Shown here: piece by piece, positions 7,896-14,583 of the stretch | How the letters are laid out: the number at the start of each line of letters is the position of its first letter | Numbering within the stretch: the first letter of the stretch is position 1 | Notes under the pieces: model-generated | What the model saw: the letters and a program-made list of their open reading frames with translations, nothing else | The model's database searches: none | Told to the model about the DNA's origin: nothing | DNA from: Oscillospiraceae bacterium | Lineage (GTDB): Bacteria > Bacillota_A > Clostridia > Oscillospirales > JAAYXM01 | NCBI GenBank assembly: GCA_017532355.1 | Contig: JAFXJK010000073.1 | Location: 1 to 22,588, forward strand | Reading direction: 5' to 3' | Length of the DNA: 22,588 nucleotides | Translations under genes and position numbers: made by a program

Positions 7896-8459
7896 TTATT
7901 GGAACTTGTTTTTTACGGGCGGATCACACTCCCAATTAATTAAGCGAATTTTATATTTTTCAAACGCTTCCTCTGCTGTATATGCTCCACCACCGATTGT
8001 TCCATCTGCATTTCTGTACTTGCACTCGACATATTTTCCTATTTGCGGTGCACTTGGATATTCGTCACCCATATAATACTGAGCGTTGCCATACGAAAAG
8101 AACAATTCAAGTATTTTTTGGTCAAATTCATTTTTAATGTTGTAATTACTCAAATCTAATAATGTGATTCGTTCATTTCCACTTTTCAAATATGTATTCC
8201 ATCGACGTTCAACACCTGCTGTTGAAGTCAAGTATGTTCCTTCAAATTTACACACAATATCATCTTCAACAGTTTTCATCATTCCATCCAGTTCATATGT
8301 CAAACGAAAATGGAATTCTCCATATTTTATTTTTGGTCTTGTTGTAGGGAAAATAAAATCGACTCTTGCAAACAAGAGGAAAGAAGTCAATGCAAATACA
8401 CAATAACAAACAAATGCTATTATGACCCCAACGATAACATACTTTTTACCATTGCTCAC
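7896..8459 (-). CDS. Membrane-anchored protein of unknown function, family B copy 1
   Basis: Unrecognised 187-residue protein. Start is GTG at 8459-8457 (GTGAGC), with AAAGGGG upstream; the GTG overlaps the TGA stop of a short upstream reading-frame tail. A single membrane segment or uncleaved signal spans about residues 8-30 (VIVGVIIAFVCYCVFALTSF), leaving an extracytoplasmic domain. It is a paralogue of 9166-9774: both have PxIKYGEFxFxxTYExxG, a VEDD/YED acidic turn, a YMGD or FMGD motif, and near the C-terminus EKYxIRxIxxECxPPxxNxF with one conserved Cys. It lacks the 20-residue tail present on copy 2. Neighbouring family A genes suggest the two act together; function unknown. Confidence 0.72.
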   Translation of the reverse strand: MSNGKKYVIVGVIIAFVCYCVFALTSFLLFARVDFIFPTTRPKIKYGEFHFRLTYELDGMMKTVEDDIVCKFEGTYLTSTAGVERRWNTYLKSGNERITLLDLSNYNIKNEFDQKILELFFSYGNAQYYMGDEYPSAPQIGKYVECKYRNADGTIGGGAYTAEEAFEKYKIRLINWECDPPVKNKFQ

Positions 8460-8542
8460 TTTTCCAATTCCCCTTTCATCAACCCTTCCATCACAGCATC
8501 CAGTAAATGATTTCTAATAGAATTAACCAAGTCCCCAAATGG
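8456..8542 (-). pseudogene. Truncated 3' tail of a lost gene upstream of family B copy 1
   Basis: A 28-codon open stretch with no convincing start ends in a TGA that overlaps the family B GTG (GTGA). It reads PFGDLVNSIRNHLLDAV then MEGLMKGELEK. The segment RNHLLDA aligns with KNHSMEA of the corresponding tail before family B copy 2, so both appear to be ends of the same lost gene family. Its 5' side is cut at a REP-like repeat (8527-8544). What the full protein was is unknown. Confidence 0.45.
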
Positions 8543-8544
8543 CT
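8527..8544. repeat. REP-like sequence 5
   Basis: CCAAGTCCCCAAATGGCT matches the GTCCCCAAATGG / CGTCCCCCAATGGCT core of REP-like sequences 2 and 4. It lies between the stop codon of family A copy 2 and the truncated tail. Confidence 0.5.
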
Positions 8545-8555
8545 AAATGCTTGTG

Positions 8556-9116
8556 TCACCTTATATCGAAGACTTTTTCCAGTAAATCTTTGTTTTTCAA
8601 AGAACCGTCCTCATTTCTGTCCAAAGCCAACATATTTACGGGACTCAACTCAACAAGCCTATGTGTTAAATTCCGCACATCAACGTTTCCGTCAGGCCAT
8701 TCGTCGTAATACGTCGTCAGATAGGTTTCTTCGTCTATCTTAGCAATTATTATGACTGCATCTTCCACATTCGGTTGATAGTTTGAATCTGAATTGTTTT
8801 TAACATCAGTTATTAATTGAGTTAAGTTTTTTCTTTCCTTGGATGTCAGCTTTTTCGATTTAACTTCTATTGCACAATCTGAAAAATCTTCAATATCCAA
8901 GCTTTCTGATCCCTCAACTGTCACACAGTAAAGAGATGCCGCCTCCAGTGTTCCGTCAGAGTGAAGATTAAACACGAAGTCGTTCCCTTCGCCCGGTCCA
9001 CGTATCATAAGTTTTACAATTTGCACATCCTCTTTAGGTTGATTGGCGCATCCGTAGAGGCACACAAGTATTATCACAAGGCAAAAAAACATTTTTGTTG
9101 CTTTATATTTTTTCAA
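8556..9116 (-). CDS. Predicted lipoprotein of unknown function, family A copy 2
   Basis: Unrecognised 186-residue protein. Start is TTG at 9116-9114, chosen because AAGGAGGG lies about 8 nt upstream. The signal MKKYKATKMFFCLVIILVCL ends in a good lipobox (LYGC, Cys23), so the protein should be lipid-anchored outside the membrane. It shares with 7272-7778 the block DGTLEA, SLDIEDFSD, KSKKLTSKERKN and QLITDVKNNSDSN, while N- and C-terminal parts have diverged. Its C-terminus (RNEDGSLKNKDLLEKVFDIR) is longer than in copy 1, which ends in REP-encoded residues. It lies 49 nt downstream of family B copy 2 in the same direction, as its paralogue does with family B copy 1. Confidence 0.75.
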   Translation of the reverse strand: MKKYKATKMFFCLVIILVCLYGCANQPKEDVQIVKLMIRGPGEGNDFVFNLHSDGTLEAASLYCVTVEGSESLDIEDFSDCAIEVKSKKLTSKERKNLTQLITDVKNNSDSNYQPNVEDAVIIIAKIDEETYLTTYYDEWPDGNVDVRNLTHRLVELSPVNMLALDRNEDGSLKNKDLLEKVFDIR

Positions 9117-9165
9117 TATTTTACCCTCCTTCCATAACTATGCTCTTTTCGCAAAGCATTTTCCG

Positions 9166-9774
9166 TTATCTCCCAATTGGTTCTCCCCTGTAATCTACGA
9201 TTGCGCCTGTTTCAGGATCCACAAAAGTATTTTCTATTGGCGGAGCACATTCCACGCTTATTACCCTTATGCGATATTTTTCCCAGACCACTTCTTCTTC
9301 TATTGATATCTCGGTCTCGACACCGTTGTGCCATTGAATGTAACCGAAATACCCGTTGCCTTGCAGGAAGCCCTCGTATTCTTCTTTGGACCTCCATCTC
9401 GATGGGTCTCCCATAAAGTATTCAGGCATGCCCGGTATTGCCTCATAAAGTTGAAAAGTCGAATCACCTTCAGTGCCTTGCAACAATACTATTTTCCCGC
9501 TATCGTTGTTCTTCGAGCGAGCTTTCCATTTACGATCCTTTCCTCCTGTGCCCAAGTTTTCAACTCCTGCATATTCACATATTTGGATATCCTCATACGT
9601 TTTAATCCCTCCATTGATTTCGTATGTGATTGTGAACGGGAATTCACCGTACTTTATTTGAGGTTCGGGTGGGTTTGGCACAAGTATCGCAAATGCCCCT
9701 GAAACGACAAACAAATATAAAGAAGCAACTAAGGCTCCACTGATTATTCCAAGTATTAAAAGGAACTTTTTCAT
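9166..9774 (-). CDS. Membrane-anchored protein of unknown function, family B copy 2
   Basis: Unrecognised 202-residue protein. I chose ATG at 9774 (MKKFLLILGIISGALVASLY) because AGGTGGGAG lies before it; the ORF can be read from further upstream but without a ribosome site. One hydrophobic N-terminal segment (about 4-27) is a membrane anchor or signal. It shares with 7896-8459 the block PQIKYGEFPFTITYEING, YFMGDPS/YYMGDEY and the C-terminal WEKYRIRVISVECAPPIENTF, with the single Cys conserved. It has an extra C-terminal segment FVDPETGAIVDYRGEPIGR, where DPETGxIVxYxG is reminiscent of tail peptides found in surface proteins. The ATG overlaps the TGA of an upstream reading-frame tail (ATGA). 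No promoter adjacent. Confidence 0.75.
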   Translation of the reverse strand: MKKFLLILGIISGALVASLYLFVVSGAFAILVPNPPEPQIKYGEFPFTITYEINGGIKTYEDIQICEYAGVENLGTGGKDRKWKARSKNNDSGKIVLLQGTEGDSTFQLYEAIPGMPEYFMGDPSRWRSKEEYEGFLQGNGYFGYIQWHNGVETEISIEEEVVWEKYRIRVISVECAPPIENTFVDPETGAIVDYRGEPIGR

Positions 9775-9896
9775 TCTTTCTCCCACCTCAACTTCCACGC
9801 ATCATTAAAGGCTTCCATACTATGGTTTTTCACAAAATCAGGTATCTTCACTTTATAGCCAAAGAGGCTGTATACATCTTCTTCGCTATATCCTTG
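9771..9896 (-). pseudogene. Truncated 3' tail of a lost gene upstream of family B copy 2
   Basis: Open frame of 41 codons from just after a TAA (9899-9897) to a TGA at 9773-9771 that overlaps the family B ATG (ATGA). It reads QGYSEEDVYSLFGYKVK, then IPDFVKNHSMEAFNDAW, then KLRWEKE. No start codon with a ribosome site exists, so it looks like the 3' end of a lost or deleted gene. KNHSMEA matches RNHLLDA in the tail at 8456-8542. The overlap with B implies the original gene and B were translationally coupled. The parent protein was not recognised. Confidence 0.5.
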
Positions 9897-9929
9897 TTAT
9901 TTTTTATCTGTATTGCTCAATTTATTTTC

Positions 9930-9978
9930 AAAAAACACAAAATGCCCCATAAGCTGTTTTCACAACCTATGCGGCATT
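9930..9978 (-). terminator. Terminator or attenuator hairpin after the 27-codon ORF
   Basis: Long imperfect stem AATGCCGCATAGG / CTTATGGGGCATT (9978-9966 with 9953-9941; 11 of 13 pairs), followed on the minus strand by TTGTGTTTTTTG. It begins at the TAA of the small ORF at 9978-10061. Could stop the small transcript or act as an attenuator for the cassette downstream. Confidence 0.65.
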
Positions 9979-10061
9979 TAATCCTTGCGCATCAAAATCG
10001 CCTCCTTCACATCTCTGCTTCGGGCTTCCATATTTCTTCCGTGTTTTCGGTGTTTTTCCAT
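9978..10061 (-). CDS. Putative 27-residue small protein or leader peptide
   Basis: A minus-strand ORF, too short for usual gene calling, reads MEKHRKHGRNMEARSRDVKE followed by AILMRKD. It sits between a near-consensus promoter (10107-10079) and a hairpin terminator that starts at its stop codon. The first ATG is only about 10 nt past the expected transcript start with a weak ribosome site. A much better site, GAAGGAGG, precedes an in-frame internal ATG that would give only MRKD, as in a leader peptide. The product would be strongly basic. Whether it is a real small protein, a leader for an attenuator, or the surviving N-terminus of a lost gene cannot be decided from sequence. Confidence 0.4.
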   Translation of the reverse strand: MEKHRKHGRNMEARSRDVKEAILMRKD

Positions 10062-10078
10062 TTTTTGCCTTTTTTCTT

Positions 10079-10107
10079 ATTGTAACAGAATTTCTGTATC
10101 TTGTCAA
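10079..10107 (-). promoter_or_regulatory. Near-consensus promoter with palindrome in the spacer
   Basis: Minus strand: TTGACA (10107-10102), 17-bp spacer, TACAAT (10084-10079). The spacer contains the perfect odd palindrome ACAGAA-T-TTCTGT (10085-10097), a likely repressor site. The -35 overlaps the stop codon of the gene at 10104-10334. Confidence 0.7.
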
Positions 10108-10334
10108 GACAATGGTACAAAGTTATGTAAAACTGATTTTTTCGTCTTTCGCGAGACGAAGACGAGAGAAGATGCGCCGTTTGAATAGACGGCGATTTCG
10201 GGGTTATTGTAAAGCCTGCGTCCGCACGTCTCAAAAATCTTTTCCGCAACGCAAATGAGCGCGGTTCTGTCCTTTGGAACTTCCCCCGAAATCCGTGCGC
10301 AGACACAGGAAGAATCTATCTCGATAATCTCCAT
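10104..10334 (-). CDS. Small protein of unknown function
   Basis: Unrecognised 76-residue protein beginning MEIIEIDSSCVCARISGEV and containing AEKIFETCGRRLYNNPEIAVYS and SLVFVSRKTKKS. There is no signal peptide or membrane segment; predicted soluble. It has three Cys residues in the first half, without a clear metal-binding spacing. Support for being real: a good ribosome site (AAAGGGG) before the ATG, a promoter at 10364-10392, and transcription divergent from hisS. It abuts the island but its base composition resembles the housekeeping genes. Confidence 0.6.
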   Translation of the reverse strand: MEIIEIDSSCVCARISGEVPKDRTALICVAEKIFETCGRRLYNNPEIAVYSNGASSLVFVSRKTKKSVLHNFVPLS

Positions 10335-10363
10335 AATCCATTCCCCTTTCAGTTTGTATTTTC

Positions 10364-10392
10364 ATTATATCCCTGCAGAAAAAATATTTAAA
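10364..10392 (-). promoter_or_regulatory. Candidate promoter for the small gene at 10104-10334
   Basis: Minus strand: TTTAAA (10392-10387), 17-bp spacer, perfect TATAAT (10369-10364), about 30 nt upstream of the start codon. Confidence 0.6.
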
Positions 10393-10422
10393 TGCAAAAC
10401 TTTTTCCAGTACGCGAGAAACC

Positions 10423-10451
10423 TTGACAATTTGACATAAATACGATAAAAT
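10423..10451 (+). promoter_or_regulatory. Sigma-A promoter for hisS-aspS
   Basis: Perfect TTGACA (10423-10428), 17-bp spacer, TAAAAT (10446-10451). The leader to the hisS ATG would be about 45 nt. That is too short for a T-box riboswitch, and no T-box-like sequence was seen. Confidence 0.85.
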
Positions 10452-10502
10452 TTTTAGATGTAATATTATGTTTATTTATTAAGGTAAAAAGGCGTGTGAA
10501 TT

Positions 10503-11765
10503 ATGGAAAAAATTACAGCTCCGCGCGGCACGAAGGACGTTCTTCCTGAAGAAAGTCGCGCATGGCAGATACTTGAAGGAAAGCTCCGCGAGATTGCCCA
10601 CCGTTTCGGCTTCCGCGAGATTCGTTTCCCGACATTTGAGGACGTTGCGCTCTTCGACCGCGGCGTTGGCGAAACCACCGACGTTGTCCAGAAGGAGATG
10701 TACGACTTCTACGATAAGGGAGACCGTCACATTGCTCTCCGTCCCGAGGGTACGGCAAGCGTTGTACGAAGCTTTATTGAGCATTCGCTTCATACGGGAA
10801 CTCTTCCCTTAAAGGTTTATTATATCGCTCCGAACTTCCGCTATGAGAAGCCTCAGGCAGGAAGACTGCGCGAGCATCACCAGTTCGGCATCGAGTGCTT
10901 CGGCGCATCTGACGCAACGGCGGATGCAGAGGTCATCTCGCTTGCGGCGACGATGCTCCGCGAGCTCGGCATCGACGAGGGCGTTGAGCTTCATCTTAAC
11001 TCCTGCGGTTGCCGCGAGTGCCGCAAGGCTTACCACGAGGAGCTTAAGAGCTACTTTGAGACAAAACGCTCCGAGCTCTGCCCGACCTGCAACGACCGTC
11101 TTGAGCGTAACCCGATGCGAATCCTCGACTGCAAGAGCGACATCTGCAAGGAAATCTCAAAGGGCGCTCCGAAGATTTCGGACTACCTCTGCGATGATTG
11201 CCGCGCTCACTTTGAAAAGCTGCAGGCTTGCCTCACGGCAGTCGGAATCAAGTTCACGCTTGACCCGATGCTCGTCCGCGGTCTTGACTATTACACAAAT
11301 ACGGTATTTGAATTCGTTTCGTCCTCAATCGGCGCACAGGGCACCGTCTGCGGCGGCGGACGCTACAACGGCCTTGTTGAGAGCCTTGGCGGTGTATCCA
11401 CACCGGGTCTCGGCTTCGGTTGCGGCATTGAGCGCCTTATGCTGACTCTTGAAGCGGCAGGAAAGCTCCCGAATGAGAGACTCGTCCCCGATATCTTCAT
11501 CGCTCACGCGGACGCAGAGGCAGAAATCGTTTCCCACAAGCTTACCTACGACCTTCGCGCTCTCGGCATCGCAGCTGAGCGCGACACCACGGGCCGTTCG
11601 CTCAAGGCGCAGATGAAGTTTGCAGGAAAGAGCGGCGCGAAATACTCTGCTGTTATCGGCGAGAGCGAGCGATTGGAAGGAAAGCTTACGCTTAAAAATA
11701 TGGAAAACGGAGAAACTGTTGATTGCGCTCTCTCCGCAGAAGAAATTGCAAAGATTTTAAAATAA
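10503..11765 (+). CDS. hisS: Histidyl-tRNA synthetase
   Basis: Class II synthetase that charges tRNA-His in the cytosol. The 420-residue protein has the N-terminal ITAPRGTKDVLPEE, motif 2 (FRYEKPQAGRLREHHQFG), the histidine-specific signatures LVRGLDYYTNTVFE and CGGGRYNGL, motif 3 (GLGFGCGIERLML), and a C-terminal anticodon-binding domain from about residue 325. An insertion with Cys pairs (SCGCRECR, CPTCNDR, CDDC) around residues 165-240 gives four CxxC-like groups. That fits the HisRS insertion domain, in which some clostridial members keep Cys clusters and may bind zinc; this is inference. Start ATG has a weak AAGGCG 8 nt upstream. First gene of hisS-aspS, 20 nt before aspS. Confidence 0.97.
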   Translation: MEKITAPRGTKDVLPEESRAWQILEGKLREIAHRFGFREIRFPTFEDVALFDRGVGETTDVVQKEMYDFYDKGDRHIALRPEGTASVVRSFIEHSLHTGTLPLKVYYIAPNFRYEKPQAGRLREHHQFGIECFGASDATADAEVISLAATMLRELGIDEGVELHLNSCGCRECRKAYHEELKSYFETKRSELCPTCNDRLERNPMRILDCKSDICKEISKGAPKISDYLCDDCRAHFEKLQACLTAVGIKFTLDPMLVRGLDYYTNTVFEFVSSSIGAQGTVCGGGRYNGLVESLGGVSTPGLGFGCGIERLMLTLEAAGKLPNERLVPDIFIAHADAEAEIVSHKLTYDLRALGIAAERDTTGRSLKAQMKFAGKSGAKYSAVIGESERLEGKLTLKNMENGETVDCALSAEEIAKILK

Positions 11766-11785
11766 TTCTTGAGGAGTTTTGAATT

Positions 11786-13576
11786 ATGGAAAATATTACG
11801 GGTATGAAAAGAACTGCATATTGCGGAACCTTCCGCGCAGAGCATATCGGAAATGACGCTACCGTCTGCGGATGGGTTCAGCGCGTCCGCAACCTCGGCG
11901 GTCTTATCTTTATCGACCTTCGCGACCGTTCGGGCATCGTGCAGTGTACTTTTGACGAGGCGATTGACGCCGAGCTCTTTAAAAAGGCGTTCACCGTCCG
12001 CGGCGAGTACGTTCTCGCAATCCGCGGTAAGGTAAGAAGCCGCGGCGAGGGTGCGATTACCGACAGAATCCCGACGGGTGCGGTCGAAATCCTTGCCGAG
12101 GATATGAGAATCCTCTCAAAGGCTCAGACACCTCCGTTTGAAATCGTTGAGGACAGCGACGTTAACGACGTTCTTCGCTTAAAATACAGATACCTCGACC
12201 TTCGCCGTCCCGACATGCAGCGCTTTATCGCTCTCCGTCACCGCATAACAAAGCTTGCGCGTGACTATTATGACGAGAACGGCTTCTTCGAGATTGAGAC
12301 CCCGATTCTTACGAAGTCCACCCCCGAGGGCGCCCGTGACTACCTCGTACCGAGCCGCGTACATCCGGGCAAGTTCTACGCTCTTCCCCAGTCACCCCAG
12401 CAGTACAAGCAGCTCCTTATGCTTGCAGGCTTTGACAGATACATGCAGATTGCGCGTTGCTTCCGCGATGAGGACCTCCGCGCAGACCGTCAGCCCGAGT
12501 TTACGCAGATTGACCTTGAAATGTCATTTGCTGACGTTGATGACGTAATCGGAGTCAACGAAGGCTTTATTGCATACCTCTTTGAGAAGGTTCTCGGCAA
12601 GAAGATTTCTCTTCCGCTCAAGCGCATGCCGTATAAAGAAGCTATGGAAAAGTACGGCTCGGACAAGCCCGACACACGCTTTGGCTTTGAACTTCAGGAT
12701 ATTTCCGACATCGCAAAAACCTGCGAGTTCAAGGTGTTCAGTGGCGCAATCGAAGCCGGCGGAAGCGTCCGCATGATTAAGGTCGATGGCGGCGCGAAGT
12801 TTGCAAGAAAAGAAATCGACGGCCTTGCAGAGTGGGTCAAGACCTACCGCGCAAAGGGCCTTGCATGGTATAAGATTGCAGAGGACGGAACGGTCTCCTC
12901 AAGCTTTGCAAAGTTCTTAACAGAGGACGAGATGAAAGCAATCGTTGACCGTGCAGGAGCAAAGAACGGCGACGTTATCTTCGTTGTTGCCGACGCTTCA
13001 AACGATACTGTTTTTGCATCCCTCGGCGCTCTCCGCTGCGAGTGTGCAAAGAGACTTAATGCAATCGACCCTGACCGTTATGACATTTTCTGGGTTGTCG
13101 AGTTCCCGCTTTTCGAGTACTCCGAGGACGAGAACCGCTACGTTGCAAAGCACCACCCGTTCACCGCTCCGATGGACGAGGACATTGACATAATGATGAC
13201 AAATCCTGCCGAGGCACGCGCAAAGGCGTACGACCTCGTTATCAACGGCAACGAGGCAGGCGGCGGCTCTATCCGTATCCACTCCTCTGATTTGCAGGAG
13301 AAGATGTTTGAAGCTCTCGGCTTCACAAAAGAGCAGGCAAATGACCGCTTTGGCCACATGATAGAGGCGTTCTCCTACGGCGCACCCCCTCACGGCGGTC
13401 TCGCGTTCGGCCTCGACCGTCTCGTAATGCTCCTCTCGGGAACAGAGAACATCCGCGACGTCATCGCATTCCCGAAGGTTCAGAACGCATCAGAGATTAT
13501 GATGGCATCTCCTGACTTTGTTGAGGACGTCCAGCTTACGGACCTCCACATAGCAATTACGGAAGAAAAAGAATAA
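11786..13576 (+). CDS. aspS: Aspartyl-tRNA synthetase, bacterial type
   Basis: Class II synthetase charging tRNA-Asp (and possibly tRNA-Asn, if the organism uses the amidotransferase route; not decidable here). The 596-residue length is that of the bacterial form: N-terminal OB-fold anticodon-binding domain (about 10-110, CGWVQRVRNLGGLIFIDLRDR), catalytic core with FEIETPILTKSTPEGARDYLVP and LPQSPQQYKQLLM, motif 2 RCFRDEDLRADRQPEFTQID, a GAD insertion domain (about 285-425), and motif 3 GGLAFGLDRLVMLL near the end. ATG is preceded by GAGGAG. Likely co-transcribed with hisS, a common arrangement in Firmicutes. Confidence 0.97.
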   Translation: MENITGMKRTAYCGTFRAEHIGNDATVCGWVQRVRNLGGLIFIDLRDRSGIVQCTFDEAIDAELFKKAFTVRGEYVLAIRGKVRSRGEGAITDRIPTGAVEILAEDMRILSKAQTPPFEIVEDSDVNDVLRLKYRYLDLRRPDMQRFIALRHRITKLARDYYDENGFFEIETPILTKSTPEGARDYLVPSRVHPGKFYALPQSPQQYKQLLMLAGFDRYMQIARCFRDEDLRADRQPEFTQIDLEMSFADVDDVIGVNEGFIAYLFEKVLGKKISLPLKRMPYKEAMEKYGSDKPDTRFGFELQDISDIAKTCEFKVFSGAIEAGGSVRMIKVDGGAKFARKEIDGLAEWVKTYRAKGLAWYKIAEDGTVSSSFAKFLTEDEMKAIVDRAGAKNGDVIFVVADASNDTVFASLGALRCECAKRLNAIDPDRYDIFWVVEFPLFEYSEDENRYVAKHHPFTAPMDEDIDIMMTNPAEARAKAYDLVINGNEAGGGSIRIHSSDLQEKMFEALGFTKEQANDRFGHMIEAFSYGAPPHGGLAFGLDRLVMLLSGTENIRDVIAFPKVQNASEIMMASPDFVEDVQLTDLHIAITEEKE

Positions 13577-13610
13577 TCTTTTACAGTTCATTAACAAAAC
13601 CGACCTTATG

Positions 13611-13632
13611 TTGTGTTAGCATATAAACACAA
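13611..13632. promoter_or_regulatory. Inverted repeat upstream of the ABC transporter operon
   Basis: Perfect TTGTGTT (13611-13617) - AGCATATA - AACACAA (13626-13632) between aspS and the ATPase gene. No T-run follows, so it is a poor terminator and may be an operator; no convincing separate promoter was found in this 83-nt gap. Confidence 0.35.
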
Positions 13633-13659
13633 AACCTTTATGAAAAGGAAGCAAAGAGA

Positions 13660-14583
13660 ATGATACAGATTAACAACCTGTCAAAGAAATACGGCCCGAA
13701 GGTAGCGGTCAATGGAATCTCCTTTTCCGTTTCGCGCGGCGAAATCGTAGGATTTCTCGGCCCGAACGGTGCAGGAAAGTCCACCACGATGAACGTACTC
13801 ACGGGATACCTCTCTGCAAGCGGCGGCAGTGCCTCGGTTGCAGGGTTTGACGTGCTTGACGACGCGATTGAGGCTCGCCGTCACATAGGATATCTCCCCG
13901 AACAGCCGCCTCTTTACTTTGATATGACGGTTGACGAATATCTCGATTTCGTCTATGAACTCAAGGGCGCAAAGAAGGAGAAGAAGTCCCATATTGAGGA
14001 AGTCTGCTCCCTTGTCGGTCTTTCCGATGTCCGCCGCCGCCTCATAAAGAACCTCTCAAAGGGCTATAAGCAGAGAGTCGGCCTTGCGCAGGCGCTCATC
14101 GGCGACCCCGATGTCCTCATTCTCGACGAGCCGACGGTTGGCCTTGACCCGAACCAGATTGTTGAGATAAGAAATCTCATAAAAAATCTCGGGAAGGACA
14201 GAACTGTCATCCTTTCCACACACATTATCCCCGAGGTCGTCGCGGTATGCGAGCGAATCGTCGTTATAAACGGCGGTGAAATCGTCGCGGACGACACGGT
14301 GGAAAACCTCATGAGTGACCTTGAGGGCGAGAACAAGTTTGAAGCCCATATCGAAGGCGACAGCGAGAAGATTATCCCCGTCCTTTCGTCGATTGACGGC
14401 GTGACGGACGTAACGGCGGATGCAGGCAGATACACAATCTCCGCAAAGGGCGGAGAGGACATCCGCAAGAAGGTTTTCCTTGCAGCTGCGGAGAACGACC
14501 TTCCGCTTCTCTCCTTTGCTCCCGTTACGGTCTCTCTCGAAGAGGTATTTGCACGTCTTACGAAAAAAGGAGGAAAGCAGTAA
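13660..14583 (+). CDS. ABC transporter ATP-binding protein, GldA/NatA-like
   Basis: ATPase of an ABC-2 type exporter. The 307-residue protein shows Walker A GPNGAGKST (34-42), Q-loop near YLPEQPPLYFD, signature LSKGYKQR (variant of LSGGQ), Walker B VLILDEPT and H-loop ILSTHI, plus a C-terminal extension (about 215-305) typical of the gliding-motility GldA/CcmA-like group. ATG follows AAAAGGAAG. The stop codon overlaps the permease start by one base (TAATG), so the two are translationally coupled. With the three following genes it forms the conserved unit ATPase, ABC-2 permease, GldG-like protein, DUF4340 protein. The transported substrate is unknown; gliding is not implied in Clostridia. Confidence 0.93.
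   Translation: MIQINNLSKKYGPKVAVNGISFSVSRGEIVGFLGPNGAGKSTTMNVLTGYLSASGGSASVAGFDVLDDAIEARRHIGYLPEQPPLYFDMTVDEYLDFVYELKGAKKEKKSHIEEVCSLVGLSDVRRRLIKNLSKGYKQRVGLAQALIGDPDVLILDEPTVGLDPNQIVEIRNLIKNLGKDRTVILSTHIIPEVVAVCERIVVINGGEIVADDTVENLMSDLEGENKFEAHIEGDSEKIIPVLSSIDGVTDVTADAGRYTISAKGGEDIRKKVFLAAAENDLPLLSFAPVTVSLEEVFARLTKKGGKQ

Larger units (their letters stand above)
7272..9774 (-). repeat. Tandem duplication of a two-gene cassette (B-A, B-A)
   Basis: Order on the minus strand is B copy 2 (9774-9166), A copy 2 (9116-8556), B copy 1 (8459-7896), A copy 1 (7778-7272). The intergenic B-to-A spacers are also recognisably alike (CTTTTTTCGTAAAGCA near 7805 and GCTCTTTTCGCAAAGCA near 9141), and each B is preceded by a similar reading-frame tail. 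B starts are about 1.3 kb apart. Protein copies have diverged strongly, so the duplication is old. Confidence 0.75.

Noticed and set aside
10452..10502. T-box riboswitch upstream of hisS-aspS
   Set aside because: The leader is only about 45 nt from a near-perfect promoter and has no T-box sequence or terminator.
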